From contig CAVZDP010000009.1 of assembly GCA_963774075.1 (NCBI GenBank), positions 124,001 to 188,000 of the forward strand: a stretch of 64,000 nt of DNA, read 5' to 3'. The translations under genes and the position numbers were made by a program. The notes beneath the pieces are model-generated. The model was not told the origin of the DNA and ran no database searches. It saw only the letters and a program-made list of their open reading frames with translations. Origin of the DNA: JBBQNR01 sp963774075. Its GTDB lineage: Bacteria > Actinomycetota > Thermoleophilia > Solirubrobacterales > JBBDJG01. This document shows, piece after piece, positions 36,001-44,027 of this stretch. How positions within the stretch are numbered: the stretch's first letter is position 1; each line of letters begins with the position of its first letter.

Positions 36001-38083
36001 GGAGGACACACAGCTCTGCAACGCGGCTGCGGTCGCGACCGATACCGTCGATAACGGCGAGGCTAACGACGCGACGGGGGACGTCTGCGTGCCGACGGAC
36101 ACGGAGGTCGACCTGCAGCTCACGAAGGACAACTCCGTCACGCTGGTCGGGCAGGGAACGAACGTCGACTACGGGATCCGCATCACGAACCACGGTCCTT
36201 CCGTCGCGCAGGGCGTGAATGTCGACGACCCCGTCCCGAGCAAGACGGTGTTCGCCGGTGGCGACGGGACCCACGGCGGCGACAACGTCGTGCGCTGGGG
36301 TCCGTTCACGCTCGCCCCGGGCGAGAGCCGAGACCTTTCGCTCACGCTGCGGCCGACGACCGCGGCGGGCGACCCGTTCGGCAGGTTCGGGGGCCCGATC
36401 GAGAACGAGGCCAACGTCACGTCGACCACGGCCGAGACGGATCCGGGCGACAACACCGACCGCGGCCAGGCGCTGAAAGTATGCACGGTCCTCGGCTCGG
36501 ACGGCAACGACTCGATCAACGGCGCGTCGGGGAACGACTGGCTCTGCGGCCGCGGTGGTGACGACACGATCAACGGCGGAGCCGGCAGTGACGTGATCCA
36601 GGGTGACGACGGCAACGACACGCTCGAAAACGCCGCTAGTCAAGACTCCTTCGACATCGTCGAAGGCGGAAATGGCTCCGACACCGTTTGGGGCGGCCGT
36701 GGCGCCGATCGCATCTCGGGAGCGTTCTCACCCCCGGAGACGGCAGGCTCGGACCCGTACGTCGACAAGATCACCTACGTGGACGAGCCGCAGAAGACCC
36801 CGGCCGATCCGGTCCATGGTGTCAGCCTCAGCTTGGCGGACAACGTCGCCAATGCGGCCAGCGGCCAGGACACGCTGGCGGCCGCAGGGCCCTCGGACAA
36901 CACCTTCGAGAACGTCGACGGGACCAACTTCGCCGACGAGCTGACCGGCGACGCTCAGCAAAACCGGGTCGAGGGCATCAACTGCACGAGTGCCACCTGC
37001 GACACCGATTACTACACGGTCCACGCTCCGGGGCAGCGCGAGCAGGGCGGCGATGTCATCCACGGCCGGGAGGGCGATGACAATCTCATCGGCAGTCCGA
37101 AGGACGACGCCATCCGAGGCGGCATCGGGATGGACACGATCCAAGGAATGGACGGCAGGGATCTCGTGTCGGGGGGTCTCTCCGAGCAGGATCCCGCGGG
37201 CTCCGCCGATACGAGCAACGACTCGATCAACGGCGGCCCGGGGGGCAGCAACGACCAGGACATCGTCTGGTACCTGTCCTCCCCGCGTGTCGAGGTCGAT
37301 CTGTCGATCGGCCGAGCGACCGGCGAGGGCACGGATTCGCTCGGTGGCATCGAGAACGTCCAGGGGTCGCCGCACAGCGACCTCCTGATCGGTAGCGGCG
37401 GCACGAACAGCATCGACGGAGGAGGCGGTGACGACACGATCCACGGTGGCGCTGCCTCGGATAGCTCAGCCGTCTGGAGCATCCCGGTCGACGAGACCGC
37501 GTATCCGGGCTTGAACGGAGGTCCGGGTAACGACTTCGTGACGGGTAGCACCGGCAACGACTACGTGGGCGGTGGAGACGGCAACGACATACTTCACGGC
37601 AACGAGAACGACGACACCGTTTCCGGTGGGCCGGACAACGACTCCGCGATCGGTGGCATCGGGAACGACCTCGTCACCGGTGGCACCGGTGCGGACAGCC
37701 TCGAGGGCAACGACGGCAACGACACGCTCAGCGGTGCCGAGCAGAACGACACCGGATCCGGCGGCGAGGGGAACGACATAATCAACGGCGGCCCCGGGGT
37801 CGACACTCTGCACGGAAACGCCGGCAACGACAGCATCGGCGGCGATCAGGGCAACGACACGCTCAACGGGAACACGGGCGACGATCAACTGCTCGGCGAG
37901 GAGGGCGACGACCGCCTGTTCGGCAACGAGAACATCGACCGGCTGATCGGAGGAGCTAACAACGACTACCAGAACGGCGGCGCCCCGAACAACCCGCCTC
38001 CGGCCGCCGGCGATCGCTGCCAGATCGATTCGGCCGACACGCCTGCTGCCACCAAGCGCGTCAACTGCGAGTACGGCTTGTAG
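32984..38083 (+). CDS. Giant secreted protein, C-terminal part (DUF11 array plus RTX repeats)
   Basis: The frame can start at TTG 32984, but there is no signal peptide. The sequence from VGAGVTAPTLSNEASVSG onward is the continuation of the DUF11 domain broken in the previous frame. Eight more DUF11 domains follow (starts such as ADLRISMQDD, ANLDIFKFAIG, ADLDVTKTA, ADLSITKVD, ANVDIHKFG, AELEITKTG, ADVGVVKEV, VDLQLTKDN), each with a Cys pair near YC.G..C. From about 36480 the protein turns into RTX nonapeptide repeats (GGDDTINGGAG, GNDTL), which bind calcium and form a beta-roll. If the frameshift is real, this part lacks a secretion signal and the gene is broken. If it is a sequence error, the gene is intact. 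Confidence 0.8.
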   Translation: MSGSARRVGAGVTAPTLSNEASVSGLVTDPNEANNTINENTAVVTSADLRISMQDDRETTPILAGDLLTYTINVTNDGASNAQNVQLDDVLPSELTEAKYCQGTSCGGFSSNWTGALDLDTVTVGQTKVVRIQAKVRSNTDAGTVIHNVASLTSDTPDPDASDNSDAEDTSVETEANLDIFKFAIGQRRVNSPTNPNSYNPPVVAGDYMIYGLRINNWGPSDARDVVVTDDLPTQLEEENARYCFGQGCQNWNTPWTGTLDLDTVVPGESIVVRIRAKVPPNVVNNTLINNLGSVTSSTPDSNQTLNTFAINTRIITRADLDVTKTATPSPNVVAGERITYSLTLLNDGPSDAQNVVLTDNLNPLPNPPRFDDARFCVGQGCVVNGFSPAWTGSTPLGMVPTGEARYVTINARVLPSVLEGTNLHNTATPGSSTIDPIPSNNAGETDTNVHARADLSITKVDGPTVDVAGPDPVLAGQDLMYKLTVTNAGPSDAQNVRIEDALPNALENARYCLGAACTVDEASPTWPFPLDIGTIAAGASQVVKVKARVRSNTPDGPISNLAAVLSDTIDPNIHDANYDQEDTQVITRANVDIHKFGTPRPERYADETLIDEQGDVIAGDQILYVIRVNNWGPSDARNVQVNDVLPTQLQNARYCTFVDDDVNLPCENFDQPWPSSNVIDLGTLGPQPPSHSTIIRVLADIPANVPRGTVLRNPPAATNPPPGTFARVTTSTTDPIPSPQPGHGDAGGTTFARDTVDTRAELEITKTGRPDPVTAGSETDPTGPLTYDVTVTNHGPSDAQLVQVTDTLSPQLVRADSRYDDPSYCILDVNDACPTGYSTLPVSGVVDVGTLSDGDDRIVRIKATVHPSTPDCVVVNAGDCVHNEVTVTSSTVDPGTLPFPNTATTDTGVVTEADVGVVKEVDSGVVAGTDVIYKLTVKNDGPSDAQNVQLTDDLPNLLNEANASYCFGEDCTPDTPWTGQLDLGTMDALETIVVRIRAPLPADVTEDTQLCNAAAVATDTVDNGEANDATGDVCVPTDTEVDLQLTKDNSVTLVGQGTNVDYGIRITNHGPSVAQGVNVDDPVPSKTVFAGGDGTHGGDNVVRWGPFTLAPGESRDLSLTLRPTTAAGDPFGRFGGPIENEANVTSTTAETDPGDNTDRGQALKVCTVLGSDGNDSINGASGNDWLCGRGGDDTINGGAGSDVIQGDDGNDTLENAASQDSFDIVEGGNGSDTVWGGRGADRISGAFSPPETAGSDPYVDKITYVDEPQKTPADPVHGVSLSLADNVANAASGQDTLAAAGPSDNTFENVDGTNFADELTGDAQQNRVEGINCTSATCDTDYYTVHAPGQREQGGDVIHGREGDDNLIGSPKDDAIRGGIGMDTIQGMDGRDLVSGGLSEQDPAGSADTSNDSINGGPGGSNDQDIVWYLSSPRVEVDLSIGRATGEGTDSLGGIENVQGSPHSDLLIGSGGTNSIDGGGGDDTIHGGAASDSSAVWSIPVDETAYPGLNGGPGNDFVTGSTGNDYVGGGDGNDILHGNENDDTVSGGPDNDSAIGGIGNDLVTGGTGADSLEGNDGNDTLSGAEQNDTGSGGEGNDIINGGPGVDTLHGNAGNDSIGGDQGNDTLNGNTGDDQLLGEEGDDRLFGNENIDRLIGGANNDYQNGGAPNNPPPAAGDRCQIDSADTPAATKRVNCEYGL

Positions 38084-38120
38084 CTGGGTCGTCCGCCCGC
38101 GGTAGCTTCGTTACCTCAGC

Positions 38121-38154
38121 GCGCCTCGGCAGGCCAAGGAAGCCACCGAGGCGC
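38121..38154. terminator. Hairpin between convergent genes
   Basis: GCGCCTCGG at 38121-38129 pairs with CCGAGGCGC at 38146-38154. It lies between the giant gene stop (38083) and the end of the dioxygenase gene (38195), so it could serve both strands. No T run on either side. Confidence 0.5.
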
Positions 38155-38194
38155 TCCCGCGTCACGCACGTCGATGGGGCGCGACGTCCTGCCG

Positions 38195-38959
38195 CTAGGC
38201 CGCTTGCACGTCGAAGGTCATGACGCCGAGATAGCCGTCTCGTTCCTTCGACAGGGTGAGCACGAGCTCCTCGCTGAAGATGCCGTCACCGTCGTTGAAG
38301 ATGTCGCGACCGGCGTGTTGTGAGTAAGGCTTGCGCGCATATACCTGCTCGGTAACGAGCTCGTCGAAGTAGAGCTGCGTCGTGAGGAGCGTGTTCCTGT
38401 CGAGATGAACCTTGGCGTGAATGTGCACGGTGCGGCCCATGTACCAGCCGGGGTAGACCGTCTTGAACTCCACGATGCCGTCCGTGTTCGTCACCTGCGC
38501 CCCGCGCAGGTAGGTCTCGTCGCCGCTCCGATCGCCGCCTCCGGGACCACCGCCCCCACCTTGGTCGAACCCGGAGTAGAGTCCGAGAGCGTCGCAGTGC
38601 CACACGTCGACGACCGCGTTCTCGATCGGCTCACACGACTTCGCGTCTCGCACGCGGATGGCGAGCCGCAGCAGAGTCCCCTCGCGATCTTCGCGGATGT
38701 CGCTGCGGATGGAGTCGACGTCGAAGTAGTACGGCCCTTCGGTCTGCTCCGGGCTGAGCGCGCACGTTGCCGATTCGTCGAACAGCTCCGCGGTGGCCGC
38801 GGACGTCTTCGTCCTCGACTGCACGCTCGCCGTCGCTCCTTCGCGCGTAGTCACCTCGCTCTTGCCGTCGCCCTCGTCGCCGCACGCCGCGAGCAGACCG
38901 CCGAGGCTGACGGCGCCGAAGGCGGCCAGAGCTTGGCGGCGGTTGATCTTCCGGGCCAC
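38195..38959 (-). CDS. Intradiol ring-cleavage dioxygenase-like lipoprotein
   Basis: 254 residues from GTG 38959. The N-terminus has a twin-arginine-like motif NRRQAL followed by a hydrophobic stretch and lipobox LLAAC (Cys26), so it is probably a Tat-exported lipoprotein. The domain starts with the family hallmark TEGPYYFD. The four expected iron ligands are visible: Tyr128 in GLYSG, Tyr169 in VYPGW, His179 and His181 in HIH. A Gly/Pro-rich insertion sits at 133-143. Cytoplasmic protocatechuate dioxygenases lack such a leader, so the substrate may be an extracellular aromatic. It is last in a run of minus-strand genes, 12 bp after the DUF4395-Trx gene. Confidence 0.88.
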   Translation of the reverse strand: MARKINRRQALAAFGAVSLGGLLAACGDEGDGKSEVTTREGATASVQSRTKTSAATAELFDESATCALSPEQTEGPYYFDVDSIRSDIREDREGTLLRLAIRVRDAKSCEPIENAVVDVWHCDALGLYSGFDQGGGGGPGGGDRSGDETYLRGAQVTNTDGIVEFKTVYPGWYMGRTVHIHAKVHLDRNTLLTTQLYFDELVTEQVYARKPYSQHAGRDIFNDGDGIFSEELVLTLSKERDGYLGVMTFDVQAA

Positions 38960-38971
38960 GACTAAGAGCCT

Positions 38972-39676
38972 CTAAGGCGCCAGTCGCTCGAGCACTTTCC
39001 CGTCGGGCGACACAGCCACGACAGTCGGCACGACGGCGACGCCGTACTTACGCGCCAGCTCCGGTTTCCTTCTCACGTCGATGGCGACGTGCGGTTTGCC
39101 CTCGCGCTCGAGTCGCTCCTCCCACTCGCGGCACTCGGAGCACAGGGGATGGGTGAAGTGAACGATGGTGCTCACGGTGCCGTTGGGCGAGAGGCCGATG
39201 TCGTTCGGCTCTATCCGCGGAGCCTGCCTCGCCGCGACGCCACGAAGGCGGGCGGAGAGCCTGTACATCTCGCATCCCATGCAGAGCCCCGTGGTCGCCG
39301 CGAGCAGAGCGAGCGCTGCCACCAGCAGTCCGAGCGCGACCGCGGCTTCCTCGGCGCCGGCATAGTGGAGCGTGGCGGCCGAGGAGAGGAACGCGAGGCC
39401 GATCATGTTGGCGAAGCGGGGCGGGCGCGAGTCCTCGAGCGGGCCCTCGCCGAACCGGGGCTGGATCACCTCGAAGTAGAGGAGGCAGGGAAGGCACCAG
39501 CGCCGTCCGAGCGTCAGCCCGATCGCCAGCTGCAGCGCCACCAGGGCCCAGAGCCAGGCCTCGCCGGTCAGAGCTGCCACGAGCGCCAGCGTCCCGACCA
39601 CGGCCTGGTTGGTGCGCGGCGCGCGCGAGTCGATGATGTCCGTGTCCCGGTAGGGATCCGCGGTGCGGCCGTTCAT
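38972..39676 (-). CDS. DUF4395 membrane domain fused to a thioredoxin-like domain
   Basis: 234 residues from ATG 39676. Residues about 14-145 are a DUF4395-like membrane domain: IDSRAPRTNQ start, helices around 24-56, 88-104 and 110-133. It carries two CxxC motifs, CLPC (61-64) and CMGC (132-135). Residues about 165-234 form a thioredoxin-like domain with CSEC (179-182) and cis-Pro217 in VVPTV. The fusion suggests thiol/disulfide exchange across or at the membrane. The redox direction (oxidase or reductase) is unknown. It lies 45 bp after the crotonase gene and 12 bp before the dioxygenase lipoprotein. Confidence 0.82.
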   Translation of the reverse strand: MNGRTADPYRDTDIIDSRAPRTNQAVVGTLALVAALTGEAWLWALVALQLAIGLTLGRRWCLPCLLYFEVIQPRFGEGPLEDSRPPRFANMIGLAFLSSAATLHYAGAEEAAVALGLLVAALALLAATTGLCMGCEMYRLSARLRGVAARQAPRIEPNDIGLSPNGTVSTIVHFTHPLCSECREWEERLEREGKPHVAIDVRRKPELARKYGVAVVPTVVAVSPDGKVLERLAP

Positions 39677-39721
39677 ATAGAGAATTCTTCCAGGCGCCCG
39701 ATCCCGTCGGCGCCGAACGGC

Positions 39722-40495
39722 TCAGTCGAACGAGCCCTCGCGCCAGGCGCCCGTCGAGTAGCGCTCCAATCCGGTGAACATCTCGCCGGTCTCGAGCGTC
39801 GCCATTCCGTGGCGGTATTCGTTCTCCAGGGCCTTGTCGAGCGGTAGCGACCACTGCTCGTAGGAGGAGCGGCGGTCGCTGCGAAGTGCCGCCTGAGGCC
39901 GCGCCGCCAACTCTTGCGCGAGCGACATCGCCGCAGTCAGCGCCTGGCCCGGAGGAGCGAGGCGGTTCGCCAGGCCCATGCGCAGCGCCTCCTCACCGCT
40001 CACGCCGCGGCCGGTCAGGATGAGGTCGAGGGCGTGGCTGTGGCCGATCAGGCGCGGGAGGCGGACAGTTCCGCCGTCCATCAAGGGGATGCCCCAGCGG
40101 CGGCAGTAAACGCCGAAGACGGCGTCGTCGGCCGCCACCCGCAGGTCGCACCAGGACGCAAGCTCCAAACCGCCCGCCACCGCGTGCCCTTCCACGGCCG
40201 CGATGACGGGCTTGTTGAGCAGCATCCGCGTGGGGCCGACCGGGCCGTCGCCGTCCGGCGCCACGCGGCTCGCCCGCGGGGCGGCTGGCTCCTGCATCGC
40301 CTTCAGGTCCGCGCCCGCGCAGAAGGTGCCGTTCGCTCCGGTGAGCACGGCGACCGCCGAGTCCGCATCGGCATCGAAGCGACGGAATGCGTCGGCGAGC
40401 TCCTCGGCCGTGGGCCTGTCGATGGCGTTCGCCACCTCCGGCCGATCGATCGTCACGATCGTGACCGCATCATCGACCTCGCATCGAATGGCCAT
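39722..40495 (-). CDS. Crotonase (enoyl-CoA hydratase/isomerase) family protein
   Basis: 257 residues from ATG 40495, with GGAGGAG upstream. The crotonase fold is clear: oxyanion-hole segments NGTFCAGADLKAM and AVEGHAVAGGLELASWCDLR. The Glu in GGLELA matches the first catalytic Glu of rat hydratase. The second catalytic Glu position (FGQPE in the rat enzyme) reads FGVYC here, so classical hydration is doubtful. An isomerase, thioesterase or other crotonase reaction is possible. The ending EGSF resembles family members of unknown substrate. Confidence 0.88.
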   Translation of the reverse strand: MAIRCEVDDAVTIVTIDRPEVANAIDRPTAEELADAFRRFDADADSAVAVLTGANGTFCAGADLKAMQEPAAPRASRVAPDGDGPVGPTRMLLNKPVIAAVEGHAVAGGLELASWCDLRVAADDAVFGVYCRRWGIPLMDGGTVRLPRLIGHSHALDLILTGRGVSGEEALRMGLANRLAPPGQALTAAMSLAQELAARPQAALRSDRRSSYEQWSLPLDKALENEYRHGMATLETGEMFTGLERYSTGAWREGSFD

Positions 40496-40531
40496 GGCCG
40501 ACTCCTCCTCTCCTTACTCCTTATATAGAGG

Positions 40532-40559
40532 GCACTTGTCGCCGGTCACCCAGCCATCG
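40532..40559 (-). promoter_or_regulatory. Possible promoter of the crotonase gene
   Basis: On the minus strand, GTGACC (40559-40554) is followed after 16 bp by TATATA (40537-40532), about 37 bp before the crotonase start. It overlaps the end of the VOC gene. The TATATA stands out in this GC-rich DNA. Confidence 0.4.
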
Positions 40560-41001
40560 CTGCTGCGCGCTTGGCCATCTCGTCGGGCGCCACGTCCTCG
40601 ATGTGAGTGGAGACGCTCCATCGGTGTCCGAAGGGATCCTCGAACTGGCCGGAGCGGTCACCGTAGAACTGGTCCTCGATTGGCCGCACGGCGCTGGCGC
40701 CAGCCTCCAACGCGCGCTCGAAGACGGCGTCGACGTCCTCGACGTACACGCCGATCGTCACCGGGGTGCCTCCAAACGCCTTCGGCCCACGGATGCCCAT
40801 CTCCGGGTGCTCGTCCGCGAGCATGATCACCGAGTCACCGATCTGGAGCTCGGCGTGCCCGATCTTGCCGTCTGGGCCGGGCATGCGCATGCGCTCGGTG
40901 GCACCGAGGACCTTGCCGTAGAAATCGATCGCGGCACTTGCTCCATCCACGCATAGATACGGCGAGACCTGAGGGTAACCGTCGGGAATCGGCTTGGCCA
41001 T
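40546..41001 (-). CDS. VOC (glyoxalase/bleomycin resistance-like, PhnB-type) protein
   Basis: 151 residues from ATG 41001, preceded by GAGGAGG at eight-base spacing; the open frame to 41037 is not used. Motifs YPQVSPYLCVDGASAAIDFY, HAELQIGDSVIMLADE and DQFYGDRSGQFEDPFGHRW match the PhnB-like subgroup of the VOC fold. The reaction and substrate are unknown. It lies 36 bp after the small membrane gene that follows cydB. Confidence 0.9.
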   Translation of the reverse strand: MAKPIPDGYPQVSPYLCVDGASAAIDFYGKVLGATERMRMPGPDGKIGHAELQIGDSVIMLADEHPEMGIRGPKAFGGTPVTIGVYVEDVDAVFERALEAGASAVRPIEDQFYGDRSGQFEDPFGHRWSVSTHIEDVAPDEMAKRAAAMAG

Positions 41002-41037
41002 GAGAACCTCCTCGAGTGTGGGTCGCTGAATGGGCAC

Positions 41038-41292
41038 CTACCTTAGATAGTCTCTTGACGAAGGGGAATCGATGCCTCGATGCTCCTTGCTCGCGCTCCC
41101 CGGCAGCTCGGACTCGTCCGGCGGGTGCTCGAGGTACTCGGGGCTCGCGATCGTGAAGACGCCGAGCACGACGAACGCGAACAGCAGCGCGATTCCCATC
41201 GTCAGCGTGACGGCCTTCTCGAACGCAAGCAGCAGCCCAGCGCCGAGGACGAACGCGGCAAGCGTGGCAGCGAGTAGCGAAGGGCGGCGCAT
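41038..41292 (-). CDS. 84-residue two-helix membrane protein following cydB
   Basis: ATG 41292 follows the cydB stop by two bases (TGAACATG). Two hydrophobic helices (about 5-26 and 30-50) are followed by a hydrophilic tail (SPEYLEHPPDESELPG...). The larger open frame extending to 42252 is a shadow of cydB; only this segment is likely coding. Tight coupling to cydAB suggests an accessory subunit or assembly factor of the bd oxidase. It is not like the ~37-residue single-helix CydX. I do not recognise the family. Confidence 0.7.
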   Translation of the reverse strand: MRRPSLLAATLAAFVLGAGLLLAFEKAVTLTMGIALLFAFVVLGVFTIASPEYLEHPPDESELPGSASKEHRGIDSPSSRDYLR

Positions 41293-41294
41293 GT

Positions 41295-42338
41295 TCAGGC
41301 CTGTGTGCGGTCGTCGCCGGCGGTCAGGGGTCGGAACTCCCTGTCGAGATCGCCTCGCAACAGCAAACGAAAGAGCAGGCGCAGCGACGGAATCAGCACG
41401 AGCATCCCGACCGCGACGCTGACCAGCAGCGCGACCAGGGTGGCGTCGCTCGCCGCCGCTTGCTCCAGCGTCAGCTGGCCGGGCAGCAGCTCCGGCCGCT
41501 GGGCGAGCGCCCAGCCGGCGACGATCGATCCGACCGCGACGGCCACGGTTAAGCGAGCCCACTCGAAGCGGCTGTGCCATTCGAGCCCCAGCGTGACGAG
41601 CCCCGCGACGCCCGAGGTGACCACGAGCACGAGCCCGCCGTCGCTCGTCAGGCCGTCGTAGAGGAAGCGCGCGTCCTCGCGGACCACCAAGAGGCCGGCG
41701 ATCGCAAGCGCGCCAGTGACGATGCCCGAGCCGAGCGCTCGGGCGCGAAAGGCTCGCACGAGGTCGGGCTGCCCGGCCCGGATCGAGTCGGCGGCAAGGA
41801 AGACCGCGGCGACGTGGGCGCCCGCCGCGACGGTGAGCGCGCCGATCATCACCGAGGTCTCGTTCCACCAGCTCGTAATCGGGTCGCCCGCAGCGTTGCC
41901 GACGGGCACGCGACCCGACGCGATTCCTCCGATCGCGGCTCCGAGGAAGAACGGAACGAGCACCGACGAGAGGGCGAAGGCGGCCCCGAGGGCTCTCGCC
42001 TCGGCGATCGTCGCCGCCTCGCCGCGCAGGGCGAAGGCGGCTCCGCGGAAGATGATCCCCACGGCGGCGGCGAAAAGCGGCACGTAGAGCGTCGAGGCAA
42101 CCGAGCCGAAGGCGATCGGAAAGGCGGTCCAGAACACCACGAGCACGAATATGAGCCAGACGTGGTTCGCCTCCCAGACCGGGCTCATCGCGAACTTGAT
42201 CATCCCCCGCACGCGCGCACCCCGCCGCGCCCCGCCCGCGGTCAGGTCCCAAAGCCCGGCGCCGAAGTCGGCGCCGCCCAGGACCACGTATGCGCTCAGC
42301 CCGAGGACGACGAGGCCGGCTGCCAGCTCGGGCAACAT
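41295..42338 (-). CDS. cydB: Cytochrome bd quinol oxidase subunit II
   Basis: 347 residues from ATG 42338, whose A overlaps the last base of the cydA stop (TGATG). The start of the mature family is evident (VLGLSAYVVLGGADFGAGLWDL), followed by SPVWEANHVWLIF and VFWTAFPIAFG. About eight membrane helices can be traced. Asp and Glu residues typical of subunit II are retained near the N-terminus. The C-terminal part is more divergent. Works with CydA in oxygen reduction by quinol. Confidence 0.93.
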   Translation of the reverse strand: MLPELAAGLVVLGLSAYVVLGGADFGAGLWDLTAGGARRGARVRGMIKFAMSPVWEANHVWLIFVLVVFWTAFPIAFGSVASTLYVPLFAAAVGIIFRGAAFALRGEAATIAEARALGAAFALSSVLVPFFLGAAIGGIASGRVPVGNAAGDPITSWWNETSVMIGALTVAAGAHVAAVFLAADSIRAGQPDLVRAFRARALGSGIVTGALAIAGLLVVREDARFLYDGLTSDGGLVLVVTSGVAGLVTLGLEWHSRFEWARLTVAVAVGSIVAGWALAQRPELLPGQLTLEQAAASDATLVALLVSVAVGMLVLIPSLRLLFRLLLRGDLDREFRPLTAGDDRTQA

Positions 42339-43756
42339 CACGAGCCCTCCGCCGGTTGCTCGCGGGACCGCAGGCCTTCCCCGCCGGCCGGCTCGCCGAT
42401 ATCGATTGGCTGGCGTGCGAGTCGGCGCAGCATGATGAAGGCGACGGCCCCCAGGGAGAGATAGATCGCGACGAGGAACGCGTACCCGACCGGGATGCCG
42501 CCGGCCCCCGTCACCGCCTCGGATGTGCGCATGACCCTGTACACGACCCATGGCTGTCGCCCCACCTCGGTCGTCACCCAGCCGCAGATGAGCGCCACGA
42601 CGGACAGCGGCGCTGCGGCGACGACCCCCCGGTAGAACCACGTGGAGCGCGGCAGGCGCCGCCTTCGCCACCAGACCGCAAGGTAGACAGCGCCGAGCAG
42701 CGCGAGCCCGGTGCCGATTGCGACCATCGTCTGGAAGCTGAACCGAACGACGTTCACCGGGGGCCGATCGTCGGCGGGCACGGCCTCGAGGCCCTGGACC
42801 CTGGCCTCGGGATCGTGGAACGAGAGCAGCGAGAGCGCGTTGGGGATCTCCAGGCCGCCCCTCACCTCTCCCTCGTCAGCGTCGTAGATGCCGCCGATGT
42901 GGACGCCCGCGCCCTCGGTCGTCTGCCCGAGCCCCTCGAACGCAGCGAGCTTCGTGGGCTGGCGCTCGGCGACGGTGCGGGCCGCCCAGTCGCCGACGAG
43001 CACCTGTGCCGGAGCGGCTAGCGCGGCGACGCTCAGCGCAACGACGAGGGCCGTGCGGTGATAGCGGTCGCGCCGGCCGCGCAGCCACGCGCGAGCGTAG
43101 ACACCCGCCACCACGAAGCCCGCCACGACGTAGCCGGCGAGGTACATGTGCACCAGCTCGTGCCACAGGTTGTCGTTGAAGAGCGCTTCCAAGGGTCGCA
43201 CGTCGGTCACGATGCCGTTCTCGATGCTGAAGCCCACCGGGGAGTTCATCCAGCCGTTCACGGCGATCACCATCAGCGAACCCGTGAAGCCCGTGATCAC
43301 GATCGGGATCCCCATGAGGAAGTGCGTGCGCCGTGGCAGACGGTCCCAGCCGTAGACGTAGATGGCGATGAAGATCGCCTCGATGAAGAACGAGAAGCCC
43401 TCGAGCGCGAACGCCTGGCCGAAGACTCCGCCGAAGGTCGCCATGAACTCGGGCCACAGGAGGCCGAGCTCGAACGACAGGATCGTCCCGGTGACGACGC
43501 CGATCGCGAACAGGATCAGCATCACCTTCGACCAGCGCTTGGCGAGCGCCTTGTAGAGCGGGTCCCCCGTGCGTAGGTACAGTCCCTCGACGAAGAGCAC
43601 CATCGCGGGGAAGGCAATGCCGAAGCACACGAGCGGGATGTGGACCGCGAATGAGAGGGCCTGCATCTGGCGGGCCTCCAGGAGGTAGTCCTGGTCGACC
43701 GGACCGCCGAGCGCCCCTCCGAAAGAGGTCGTCGCGAGCAGAAAGAGGATGCTCAC
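42338..43756 (-). CDS. cydA: Cytochrome bd quinol oxidase subunit I
   Basis: 472 residues from GTG 43756. Hallmarks: RQMQALSFAVHIPLVCFGIAFP with the heme ligand His39 (His19 in E. coli), FALEGFSFFIEAIFIAIYVYGW with the conserved Glu pair, NLWHELVHMYLAGY with the second His ligand, FSFQTMVAIGTG with the Met ligand, and GRQPWVVYRVMRTSEAVT near the end. The periplasmic Q loop looks short. It is the first gene of a minus-strand run. No cydCD genes are in the window. Confidence 0.95.
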   Translation of the reverse strand: MSILFLLATTSFGGALGGPVDQDYLLEARQMQALSFAVHIPLVCFGIAFPAMVLFVEGLYLRTGDPLYKALAKRWSKVMLILFAIGVVTGTILSFELGLLWPEFMATFGGVFGQAFALEGFSFFIEAIFIAIYVYGWDRLPRRTHFLMGIPIVITGFTGSLMVIAVNGWMNSPVGFSIENGIVTDVRPLEALFNDNLWHELVHMYLAGYVVAGFVVAGVYARAWLRGRRDRYHRTALVVALSVAALAAPAQVLVGDWAARTVAERQPTKLAAFEGLGQTTEGAGVHIGGIYDADEGEVRGGLEIPNALSLLSFHDPEARVQGLEAVPADDRPPVNVVRFSFQTMVAIGTGLALLGAVYLAVWWRRRRLPRSTWFYRGVVAAAPLSVVALICGWVTTEVGRQPWVVYRVMRTSEAVTGAGGIPVGYAFLVAIYLSLGAVAFIMLRRLARQPIDIGEPAGGEGLRSREQPAEGS

Positions 43757-43857
43757 GGCCCAAACATACGACTCGGTGGCCTATTCGGGGATTTCGCCGC
43801 TGCGAGGCAAAGGCCGCCCGCGCCGCTGGGCCCGGTCTTGCGAGCCGGCCGCAAGGC

Positions 43858-43887
43858 TTGACGCTGGCTCGCGGCGAGGACTAGGTT
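43858..43887 (+). promoter_or_regulatory. Possible promoter of the RTX gene (TTGACG-N18-TAGGTT)
   Basis: TTGACG at 43858-43863 and TAGGTT at 43882-43887 have the same 18-bp spacing and TA...T pattern as the RND promoter. They lie about 140 bp before the RTX start, in the 271-bp region divergent from cydA. Confidence 0.4.
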
Positions 43888-44027
43888 CGCTGTGGGACGG
43901 CCCAACCCCCGAATTCTTGGCGCTCCAGGGGTGTCGCTTCTTACAGACGGGTGAGTGGGGACGGGCTAGCGTCCCGAGCACACGGCTTGGCATACGGCAG
44001 GGTCGCCGAAGTCTTTCGGGAGGCAAG

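Noticed and set aside
41293..42252. Upstream extension of the 84-residue membrane protein frame
   Set aside because: This part overlaps cydB in another frame and translates to Arg-rich sequence; only the segment after ATG 41292 has membrane helices and fits the operon.
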